NCBI GenBank assembly: GCA_041946865.1
Contig: JBHGBF010000160.1
Span: 1 to 13,222, forward strand
DNA: 13,222 bases
Source: RPQK01 sp041946865
GTDB lineage: Bacteria; Acidobacteriota; UBA6911; RPQK01
Reading direction: 5' to 3'
Part shown: in pieces, positions 7,431-13,222 of the stretch
How the letters are laid out: every line of letters begins with the position of its first letter
How positions within the stretch are numbered: position 1 is the stretch's first letter
Translations under genes and position numbers: made by a program
Notes under the pieces: generated by a model
The model's input: the letters and a program-made list of their open reading frames with translations, nothing else
Databases searched by the model: none
Told to the model about the DNA's origin: nothing

Positions 7431-9404
7431 ATGGCGTTTTCGGCCGAAGTAAGCAGGATCTTGTCGAGCGATTCTGAACAAATCTATGACCTCCGTAGCC
7501 ATGCCCTGGGTCCGCAGGGCCGGCTCCCGTTGACGGAGCAGATGCTGATCGAGTCGCCGAGCGGTGACGTTTTCGGCTGGAGTCAGAATGTGGGAATGGG
7601 CTGGGATCCGAGCAGGCTCGAAGGGAAACAGATTCTCCTGCTCGGCACCCAGGGCGGGATCAGAGAACCGGACGGGAGGCCCGTTGCCCTGGGCTATCAT
7701 ACCGGCCACTACGAGATCGGAATGCTGATGGAAGAGGCGGCCCTCGAGCTCCGGGAGTCCGGCTGCATTCCCTTTGCCGGCTTTTGCTCCGATCCTTGCG
7801 ACGGGCGCACCCAGGGGACGCCGGGGATGATGGACAGCCTGGCCTACCGAAACGACGCCGCCACCGTCCTTCGCCGCCTGATACGCAGCCTGCCTACTCG
7901 GACTGCGGTACTGGGGGCGGCGAGCTGCGACAAGGGCTTGCCGGCCATGATGATGGCGCTGGCCTCGATGCGGGATCTTCCCTGCCTGCTCATGCCGGGA
8001 GGTGTGACCCTGCCGCCGACCAGCGGTGAGGACCTGGGTAAGATCCAGTCAATCGGCGCCCGATTCGCGCACGGGGAGATTTCTTTGGACTACGCCCGGG
8101 AAATGGGCTGCCGGACATGCGCCTCCCCGGGCGGCGGCTGCCAGTTTCTGGGCACGGCCGCCACCAGCCAGGTAGTGGCCGAAGCGCTCGGGCTGGCCTT
8201 GCCTCATTCCGCCCTGGCCCCCTCCGGACAGGCCATCTGGCGGGATATGGCCCGGCGCTCGGCAAGGGCCGTCCTTCACCTTCACGCCCGGGGAATGACG
8301 ACCAAAGTCATCGTCACCGACGCCGCGATCCGTAACGCCATGGCAGTCCATGCCGCCTTCGGAGGATCGACGAACCTTCTTCTGCACATCCCCGCAATTG
8401 CCTATTCGGCCGGCCTCCGGCGGCCGAGCGTCGAGGACTGGACCCGGATCAACCGGCAGGCGCCGCGACTGGTGGACGTCCTGCCCAACGGACCGGTCGG
8501 GCATCCGACCGTGCGCGTCTTCCTGGCGGGTGGTGTCCCGGAGGTCATGCTGCATCTGCGTGATCTGGGACTCCTGGAGCTTGACGCCATAACCGCCGCC
8601 GGCGAGCCGGTCGGAAAAGTGCTGGAATGGTGGGAATCGTCCGACCGGCGTTCCCGGCTGCAAGCCAGGCTTCTCGAATCCGACGGAGTCGACCCAGGCG
8701 ACGTCATTATGTCTCCAGAGCGGGCCCGGGAGCGGGGACTGACCAGCACCGTCACTTTCCCGACAGGAAATCTGGCGCCTGAAGGCTCGGTGGTCAAGAG
8801 CACGGCTATCGACCCGTCCGTCATCGATGCCGACGGGGTTTACCGAAAGACCGGGCCGGCACGCGTCTTTTTGACGGAAAAAGACGCGGTCCGGGCCATC
8901 AAGGACAACGCTATACGGGCGGGTGACGTTCTCCTGTTGATTTGTGCCGGTCCAAGAGGCAGCGGCATGGAGGAGATCCTGCAAGTCACCGGCGCTCTCA
9001 AGCACCTCTCCTTCGGCAAGCACGTCGCCGTCGTGACTGACGCCCGGTTCAGCGGTGTTAGCACCGGCGCATGCATCGGGCATGTGGGTCCGGAGGCACT
9101 CGGCGGAGGCCCTATCGGCAAGGTCCGCAGCGGAGACGTGATTCGCATTGAGATCGATACAAAACGGCCGGCAGGCCGGCTGGATCTCGTCGGCGAGGCA
9201 TCAACTCCGGCCGACCGTTTCAGCCCTGAGCTCGGCGACCAGATCCTGAACCGACGCCCCAGCCGGCCGGACCTTTCGCCCAGGACGGACCTGCCCGACG
9301 ATACCCGTTTGTGGGCTGCCCTCCAGGCTGTCGGCGGCGGAACCTGGGGCGGCTGCGTCTACGACGTGGATAAGATTATTCAGTTGCTGGAGCGCGCCAA
9401 ATGA
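7431..9404 (+). CDS. yjhG: YjhG/YagF-type sugar-acid (xylonate) dehydratase, IlvD/Edd family
   Basis: A 657-residue protein, nearly the length of E. coli YjhG (655), and from memory alike along its whole length, including LPLTEQMLIESPSGDVFG, SDPCDGRTQGT, GARFAHGEISL, AFGGSTNLLLHIPAIA, the DARFSGVSTGACIGHVGPEA motif and a C-terminus reading LPDDTRLWAALQAVGGGTW. YjhG and YagF convert D-xylonate to 2-keto-3-deoxy-D-xylonate with an iron-sulfur cluster and Mg2+. Cys123, Cys166 (ASCDKG) and Cys237 (GGGCQFLGTA) are the likely cluster ligands, all present. AGGAGA lies just before the ATG. The stop overlaps the start of the next gene as ATGA, which points to translational coupling. It catalyses the first dehydration of the pathway. 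Related enzymes accept other aldonates, so L-arabinonate or a hexonate cannot be excluded; the two downstream enzymes favour a C5 acid. Confidence 0.93.
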   Translation: MAFSAEVSRILSSDSEQIYDLRSHALGPQGRLPLTEQMLIESPSGDVFGWSQNVGMGWDPSRLEGKQILLLGTQGGIREPDGRPVALGYHTGHYEIGMLMEEAALELRESGCIPFAGFCSDPCDGRTQGTPGMMDSLAYRNDAATVLRRLIRSLPTRTAVLGAASCDKGLPAMMMALASMRDLPCLLMPGGVTLPPTSGEDLGKIQSIGARFAHGEISLDYAREMGCRTCASPGGGCQFLGTAATSQVVAEALGLALPHSALAPSGQAIWRDMARRSARAVLHLHARGMTTKVIVTDAAIRNAMAVHAAFGGSTNLLLHIPAIAYSAGLRRPSVEDWTRINRQAPRLVDVLPNGPVGHPTVRVFLAGGVPEVMLHLRDLGLLELDAITAAGEPVGKVLEWWESSDRRSRLQARLLESDGVDPGDVIMSPERARERGLTSTVTFPTGNLAPEGSVVKSTAIDPSVIDADGVYRKTGPARVFLTEKDAVRAIKDNAIRAGDVLLLICAGPRGSGMEEILQVTGALKHLSFGKHVAVVTDARFSGVSTGACIGHVGPEALGGGPIGKVRSGDVIRIEIDTKRPAGRLDLVGEASTPADRFSPELGDQILNRRPSRPDLSPRTDLPDDTRLWAALQAVGGGTWGGCVYDVDKIIQLLERAK

Positions 9405-10258
9405 CCACGGAGCCCGCTTGGAAAAGGAAGAGGCGTATGCGAATCTATCGGACAGCTGACGGCGTTGTCCTGGAGCAGGACCTGGAATACCGGCTTCTCC
9501 GCGCCCTCTCCTGGGACAGCTTATTTCAACAAGACGATCTCAACGCCTATCTGGAAGAACAGCCTTTTTTCCCCCTCGATTCCTTCAGCCTCGAGCACCT
9601 TCTTCCCCCCCTCGATCGCCAGGAGGTCTGGGCGGCGGGGGTCACCTACTTCCGCAGCCGTACCGCGCGGATGGAGGAATCAAGCCAGGCCGGAGGACAG
9701 GGTTTTTATGACCGCGTCTACGAGGCCGAGCGCCCGGAACTCTTCTTCAAGTCCACCGCGCATCGCACCGTGACTCATCACCAGGCCGTCGCCGTGCGGC
9801 TGGACTCCTGCTGGACGGTCCCCGAGCCCGAGCTCGCCCTTGCAATCAGCGCCAAGGGCCGAATCTTCGGCTACACGGTCGGGAATGACATGAGCGCAAG
9901 GGACATCGAAGGCGCTAACCCGCTGTATCTCCCTCAGGCAAAAGTCTATGATCGGTCGTGTAGCCTCGGTCCAGGCTTGCTGGTCCAGAAGGAGCCGTTG
10001 TCGCGCGACACCGAAATCCGGCTGGCCATCGGGCGGCAGAAGCGGGAAGTTTTCTCCGGTTGTACCCGGCTCAGCGAGATGAGACGGAGGCCGGAGGAAC
10101 TGGTTGAGTATCTATTTCGTCAGAACAGCTTTCCGCACGGATGTTTTCTGCTGACCGGCACCGGAATCGTTCCTCCGAGCGACTTGACGCTTCGTTCCGG
10201 GGATGAAATTTCGATTTCCATCCATCCGATCGGTACTCTGATCAACATCGTGGAGTAA
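9401..10258 (+). CDS. FAH-fold 2-keto-3-deoxy-pentonate dehydratase (AraD1/XylX type)
   Basis: A fumarylacetoacetate hydrolase superfamily protein of 285 residues. Metal ligands are visible as Glu142 and Glu144 in VPEPELAL and Asp163 in VGNDMSARDIEG; NPLYLPQAKVYD (173-184) and TGTGIVPP (252-259) are further family motifs. GVTYFRSRTARMEES (80-94) and FYDRVYEAERPELFFKS are typical of the AraD1/XylX subgroup, which dehydrates 2-keto-3-deoxy-pentonate to α-ketoglutarate semialdehyde. Between a sugar-acid dehydratase and a semialdehyde dehydrogenase this fits exactly. Two starts are plausible: ATG 9401, overlapping the previous stop with GGAG eight bases upstream, and ATG 9437 (273 residues), with AAGGAAG at 9424-9430. 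The first 12 residues (TEPAWKRKRR) are highly basic and probably not part of the fold, so 9437 may be the true start. Chirality of the substrate is not readable. Confidence 0.88.
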   Translation: MTTEPAWKRKRRMRIYRTADGVVLEQDLEYRLLRALSWDSLFQQDDLNAYLEEQPFFPLDSFSLEHLLPPLDRQEVWAAGVTYFRSRTARMEESSQAGGQGFYDRVYEAERPELFFKSTAHRTVTHHQAVAVRLDSCWTVPEPELALAISAKGRIFGYTVGNDMSARDIEGANPLYLPQAKVYDRSCSLGPGLLVQKEPLSRDTEIRLAIGRQKREVFSGCTRLSEMRRRPEELVEYLFRQNSFPHGCFLLTGTGIVPPSDLTLRSGDEISISIHPIGTLINIVE

Positions 10259-10267
10259 CAAAGCGCA

Positions 10268-11872
10268 ATGACAATCAGACTGCATGGTCGGAACCTCGTA
10301 GGCCGGGCGCTCTCGAGCCAGGGAGACAAGGTGTTCCGGGCCGTCAACCCGGCCACGGAGCACGAGCTGGAGCCCGACTTCCATGAGGCGACTCCGGATG
10401 AGATCGATACGGCCCTGACGCTGGCCGCCGATGCCTTTCGGGCCAACCGGAAACTGGGGCCGGAAACGCGCGCAGGGCTGCTGGAAGCCATCGCACAAGA
10501 GATCGAGTCGCTGGGAGACCGGCTGGTCGAGCGGGTCTCGTCTGAGACAGGCCTGCCTGAAAACCGGATCAGAAGCGAGCGGCAGAGAACGGTCAACCAA
10601 CTCCGCATGTTCGCGCAACTGGTCGTGGAAGGCTCCTGGGTCGATGCCCGCATCGACCGGGGCCGGCCCGACCGGCAGCCGGTCCCCAAGCCTGACCTCC
10701 GGCGCATGCTCACGGGGCTCGGCCCGGTGGTTGTCTTCGGCGCCAGCAATTTCCCGCTCGCGTTTTCCGTGGCCGGAGGCGACACAGCGTCTGCCTTCGC
10801 AGCCGGATGCCCGGTTGTCGTGAAAGCCCACCCCTCGCATCCCGGGACTTCGGAGCTGGTAGGAATGGCCATACGCGAGGCGGTGGCTCGCAGTCACCTC
10901 CACCTGGGTACCTTTTCCCTGCTCCACGGCAAGGACCACACCGTCGGCATTCGGCTCGTCGCTCATCCGGCGGCATGTGCGGTCGGCTTTACGGGCTCCT
11001 ACCGGGCCGGGAAAGCGATCTTCGACGCCGCTTCGTCCCGGCCCGATCCAATCCCGGTGTACGCGGAGATGGGGAGCGTGAATCCGGTCTTCCTGCTCCC
11101 TGGCGCCCTTTCTCAGCGCTCGGTTCAGATTGCCGAAGGCCTGGCCCAGTCCGTCTGTCTCGGTGTCGGACAGTTCTGCACCAATCCCGGCCTGGTTTTC
11201 GCTATCCGATCTTCCGCTTTGGATCATTTCACCGAGGAGACCGGGCGTCGCATCGAGGAAACGCCCGCCGGAATGATGCTCAACCAGGCCATCCGAGACG
11301 CCTACGAGCGCGGCGTCGAGCAGCTTCGGGGAGCCCCGCGCGTCAGAATCTCCGCCCAGGTCCGGGCCGACCCGTCGCACTCCGGGATCCGGGCAGGATC
11401 GGTTTTGGCCGTCACGGATGACGATACCTTCCTCGACAATCCCTGGCTTGCTGAAGAGGTCTTTGGGCCCTGTACCCTGTTGGTCGCTTGCCAGACGGCG
11501 GAACGAATGGAGGACATCGCCGCTGTTTTACGAGGAAACCTCACCGCCACGATCCACGGGACAGAGGAAGATCTGGCCGAACACCGAGGACTCCTGCATC
11601 TTTTGGAAGAGAAGGCCGGCCGGCTGATCTTCAATGGCTTCCCTACCGGTGTCGAGGTTTGCCCGGCCATGCACCATGGAGGGCCCTTCCCGGCCACCAC
11701 CGATCCGAAGTTTACGTCCGTGGGGACAGCTGCGATCTACCGTTTCGCCCGGCCGGTCTGCTACCAGAATTTTCCCCAGTGGGCCTTGCCTGAGGAGCTA
11801 CAGGACGGAAACCCGCGACGGATCTGGCGGCAGGTCGACGGGCGGCTTACCAAGGAGCCACTGGACCAGTAG
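10268..11872 (+). CDS. α-Ketoglutarate semialdehyde dehydrogenase (NAD(P)+), ALDH superfamily
   Basis: A 534-residue aldehyde dehydrogenase of the α-ketoglutaric semialdehyde class, which oxidises 2,5-dioxopentanoate to 2-oxoglutarate with NADP+ or NAD+. Catalytic Cys304 lies in VGQFCTNPG, general base Glu267 in VYAEMGSVNP and oxyanion-hole Asn161 in FGASNFPLAFS. VVVKAHPSHPGTSEL (183-197) holds Lys186 of the cofactor site, and FTGSYRAGKA (241-250) the nucleotide-binding turn. The A-E-M-G-S-V-N-P and K-A-H-P-x-H-P-G-T-S signatures separate this class from succinate-semialdehyde and betaine-aldehyde enzymes. It starts nine bases after the FAH-type gene; its ribosome site is weak (GGAG overlapping the previous stop), which suggests coupled translation. 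It completes the conversion of pentonate to a TCA-cycle intermediate. The same enzyme class also serves hydroxyproline and glucarate routes, but no genes for those are here. Confidence 0.92.
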   Translation: MTIRLHGRNLVGRALSSQGDKVFRAVNPATEHELEPDFHEATPDEIDTALTLAADAFRANRKLGPETRAGLLEAIAQEIESLGDRLVERVSSETGLPENRIRSERQRTVNQLRMFAQLVVEGSWVDARIDRGRPDRQPVPKPDLRRMLTGLGPVVVFGASNFPLAFSVAGGDTASAFAAGCPVVVKAHPSHPGTSELVGMAIREAVARSHLHLGTFSLLHGKDHTVGIRLVAHPAACAVGFTGSYRAGKAIFDAASSRPDPIPVYAEMGSVNPVFLLPGALSQRSVQIAEGLAQSVCLGVGQFCTNPGLVFAIRSSALDHFTEETGRRIEETPAGMMLNQAIRDAYERGVEQLRGAPRVRISAQVRADPSHSGIRAGSVLAVTDDDTFLDNPWLAEEVFGPCTLLVACQTAERMEDIAAVLRGNLTATIHGTEEDLAEHRGLLHLLEEKAGRLIFNGFPTGVEVCPAMHHGGPFPATTDPKFTSVGTAAIYRFARPVCYQNFPQWALPEELQDGNPRRIWRQVDGRLTKEPLDQ

Positions 11873-11893
11873 AATATCTGGAAGGAGAAAACT

Positions 11894-12775
11894 ATGAAGC
11901 TGAGCTCGATCCTGATCCTGCTTTCCATGCTGATTACGGGACTTGCTTTGTCACAGCAGCCACAACCTGCAAATCAACTCCGAGTCTTGGTTTTTGGCGC
12001 TCATCCGGACGATCCGGAAAAAGCGGGCGGGACCATGGCTAAATACATCCAGCAGGGCCACAAGGTCATGTTGGTCTCTCTGACCAATGGCGACGCCGGG
12101 CATTTCGAGATGGGAGGCGGCCCCTTGGCGCAACGGCGCCACAAGGAAGCCCAGTGTGCCGGCAAGGCCATCGGCGCTGAATATGTGGTCATGGGCAACC
12201 ACGATGGCGAGTTAATGCCGACCCTGGAGAACCGCTGGAAAGTTATCCGCATCATCCGCGAGTTCAAGCCGGACCTGGTGTTTACTCCACGTCCGGACGA
12301 TTACCATCCCGACCACCGGAATACGGCGCTGCTGGTGCGCGATGCCGCTTACATGGTCACCGTGCCGAACGTCGTAGCCGAAACGCCTCATCTCCGCACC
12401 AACCCGATCTTCATCTACGTCTCCGACCGGTTCACCAGGCCCACGCCTTTCAGGCCGGACATTGTCGTCGGTATTGACGACGTGATCGAAAAGAAGATCG
12501 ACATGTACCACTGCCATGAATCGCAGATGTACGAGTGGCTGCCGTACAACCGCAATGAGCTGGACAAAGTCCCGAAGACGGGACGGCGGGAGTGGCTGGG
12601 AGAGCAACTCAAACCCCAGAACAAGCGGGAGGCCGACAAATACAGGGAAAAACTGATCGAGCTCTACGGACAGGACAAAGGTTCGAAGATCGTCTATGCG
12701 GAGGCGTTCGAGGTCTCCGAATATGGTTCACCGCTGAGAAAAGAAGACGTGAAGAAGTATTTCCCGTTCTTTTAG
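11894..12775 (+). CDS. PIG-L/LmbE family zinc deacetylase, exported
   Basis: A 293-residue protein of the PIG-L family, metalloenzymes that remove N-acetyl groups from GlcNAc-containing small molecules and lipids (MshB, BshB, GlcNAc-PI deacetylase). Residues 1-20 form a signal peptide (MKLSSILILLSMLITGLALS). The metal site is complete: His37 and Asp40 in FGAHPDDPEKAGG, with Asp39 as base, and His141 in YHPDHRN. The C-terminal half holds IDDVIEKKIDMYHCHESQMYEWLP (196-212 and on), typical of the large bacterial uncharacterised branch. AAGGAG precedes the ATG. It begins 21 bases after the semialdehyde dehydrogenase gene with no terminator between, so it may be read with the pentonate operon, although it has no known role in that pathway. 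Its predicted export suggests a periplasmic amino-sugar or glycan substrate. Confidence 0.88.
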   Translation: MKLSSILILLSMLITGLALSQQPQPANQLRVLVFGAHPDDPEKAGGTMAKYIQQGHKVMLVSLTNGDAGHFEMGGGPLAQRRHKEAQCAGKAIGAEYVVMGNHDGELMPTLENRWKVIRIIREFKPDLVFTPRPDDYHPDHRNTALLVRDAAYMVTVPNVVAETPHLRTNPIFIYVSDRFTRPTPFRPDIVVGIDDVIEKKIDMYHCHESQMYEWLPYNRNELDKVPKTGRREWLGEQLKPQNKREADKYREKLIELYGQDKGSKIVYAEAFEVSEYGSPLRKEDVKKYFPFF

Positions 12776-12808
12776 GCCAAGGGGGCGGGTGAACGAAGTA
12801 CGACGTCG

Positions 12809-12842
12809 TGAACGAGGCGGACGGGGTGTTCCACCTCGTTTA
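12809..12842. terminator. Candidate stem-loop between convergent genes
   Basis: AACGAGG (12811-12817) pairs with CCTCGTT (12834-12840); TG at 12809-12810 and TA at 12841-12842 extend the stem to nine pairs with one G-T. On the plus strand it is followed by a short T-rich stretch (tttatttcg), fitting termination after the PIG-L gene. The stem overlaps the stop codon of the opposing Cys-rich gene, so for that gene it would lie at its very end. Confidence 0.35.
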
Positions 12843-13046
12843 TTTCGTCTGCAAGACCTTCTCCTCTTCGGCTGCTTGCATCTCGTCCTCCTCGAATGTC
12901 CAGAGGTCGTCTTTGCCGAATTCCGGGCAACATGAGCTTCGGCCCTGATAACAATCTTCGCAAATCCACTGATCCGCGAACTGCAGGGCTTCCGGACACC
13001 CGCAGATCTCGCACGACTGGCTCGATTCGGATTTCTTAATGCTCAT
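12840..13046 (-). CDS. Small Cys-rich protein, probable zinc-binding, unknown function
   Basis: A 68-residue protein starting MSIKKSESSQ. It carries Cys12-x2-Cys15-x-Cys17, then Cys29-x2-Cys32 and a Cys39-Cys40 pair: SCEICGCPEALQF, WICEDCYQG and SSCCPEFG. Two C-x2-C knuckles 14 residues apart are the layout of a zinc ribbon. After them come DDLWTF and a strongly acidic tail (EEDEMQAAEEEK). The frame is open upstream to beyond 13196, but those residues look like a shifted read of another gene, so I place the start at 13046. There is no clear Shine-Dalgarno. Instead, the ATG lies inside the end of the upstream frame, with 11 bases shared, a layout typical of translational coupling. I do not recognise a named family. 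Absence of a signal peptide suggests the cytoplasm. Confidence 0.65.
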   Translation of the reverse strand: MSIKKSESSQSCEICGCPEALQFADQWICEDCYQGRSSCCPEFGKDDLWTFEEDEMQAAEEEKVLQTK

Positions 13047-13222
13047 ACTTACAGGGATGGGGCGACAGGGGGCGGAGTTTCGGCCCATACTGGTCCCAGT
13101 CCATAAATTCGATGGTGTATCGCGGCAGGTGGATTTCCACGCCCCAGGAAGGGGCTCGTGATAGAGGCGGCCGAACCCCTGCGGCCGCTGAAGCACCGAA
13201 TCCAGCAGCGGGCACGATTTGT
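13036..13222 (-). CDS. 3' end of an unidentified gene entering from the right edge, possibly frameshifted
   Basis: On the minus strand a frame open from the right edge ends at a TAA (13036-13038) inside the first codons of the Cys-rich gene. Its last part is clearly protein-like: VEIHLPRYTIEFMDWDQYG, then PKLRPLSPHPCKYEH. Nearer the edge this frame becomes Ala/Pro/Arg-rich and less convincing, while the adjacent frame reads SVLQRPQGFGRLYHEPLPG. Joining the two needs one extra base near the four-C run at 13142-13145 (GGGG in the coding sense). The gene may therefore carry a one-base deletion, real or a sequencing error. Alternatively a short ORF begins at the GTG at 13138-13140. I do not recognise the product. 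Its 11-base overlap with the next gene implies an operon. Confidence 0.4.
   Translation of the reverse strand, partial: QIVPAAGFGASAAAGVRPPLSRAPSWGVEIHLPRYTIEFMDWDQYGPKLRPLSPHPCKYEH

Noticed and set aside
8049..9083. Minus-strand open frame of 344 residues opposite the YjhG-type dehydratase
   Set aside because: The opposite strand matches YjhG along its full length; this frame shows no recognisable domain and is a codon-bias shadow.
10112..11380. Long minus-strand open frame (422 residues) across the end of the FAH-type gene and the semialdehyde dehydrogenase gene
   Set aside because: It is antisense to two genes with complete catalytic motifs, has Arg/Gly/Asp-rich composition and shows no family motif. 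Long antisense frames are expected at this GC content.
1..13222. CRISPR array, tRNA, rRNA, insertion sequence or defence island
   Set aside because: I saw no regularly spaced repeats, tRNA-like cloverleaf, terminal inverted repeats with a transposase, or defence-type proteins; all long open stretches are accounted for by metabolic or secreted enzymes.

Overview
The window is high-GC bacterial DNA with ordinary, tightly packed gene organisation. The gene set combines a URO-D superfamily protein, a secreted S46 dipeptidyl-peptidase, a secreted clan GH-A glycoside hydrolase resembling GH50 β-agarases, a pentonate catabolic operon and a PIG-L deacetylase. This suits a heterotrophic polymer- and sugar-degrading bacterium from a phylum such as Acidobacteriota or a neighbouring group. 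That assignment is inference from gene content only; no marker gene is present. I see no rRNA, tRNA, CRISPR array, insertion sequence or phage gene.

Layout. (1) Positions 1-253 hold a possible 5' fragment of a minus-strand gene leaving the left edge, and a candidate promoter and Shine-Dalgarno for the URO-D family gene at 254-1684 (+). (2) After an 89-base convergent gap with a weak stem-loop, two minus-strand genes form a likely operon read right to left: a TTG-started secreted GH50-like hydrolase (5968 to 3995), then 40 bases on an S46 peptidase (3954 to 1774). Its S1 residue (Arg677) points to a DPP11-type Asp/Glu-specific enzyme. (3) Positions 5969-6083 are a divergent control region with a good promoter for the minus operon and an inverted repeat over its -35 box. 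(4) A plus-strand operon follows: GntP-family permease (6084), YjhG/YagF-type sugar-acid dehydratase (7431), FAH-fold (AraD1/XylX-type) 2-keto-3-deoxy-pentonate dehydratase (9401), α-ketoglutarate semialdehyde dehydrogenase (10268) and a secreted PIG-L/LmbE-type deacetylase (11894-12775). Junctions are 9 nt, an ATGA overlap, 9 nt and 21 nt. (5) At the right end, in minus orientation, lie a 68-residue Cys-rich protein and, overlapping its start by 11 bases, the 3' end of a gene entering from the right edge, possibly frameshifted.

How the genes work together. Genes 6084-11872 make a complete non-phosphorylative (Weimberg-type) route from an imported pentonate, such as D-xylonate or L-arabinonate, to 2-oxoglutarate: uptake, first dehydration, second dehydration, oxidation. 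Sugar dehydrogenase and lactonase are absent, so the sugar acid is either taken up ready-made or made by enzymes encoded elsewhere. The divergent operon appears to serve extracellular breakdown of polysaccharide and peptides. Nothing here is a clearly new system. The most useful leads are the YjhG plus FAH-dehydratase combination, the DPP11-type peptidase paired with a GH50-like enzyme, the URO-D protein without the usual zinc motif, and the small Cys-rich protein coupled to an unknown upstream gene.
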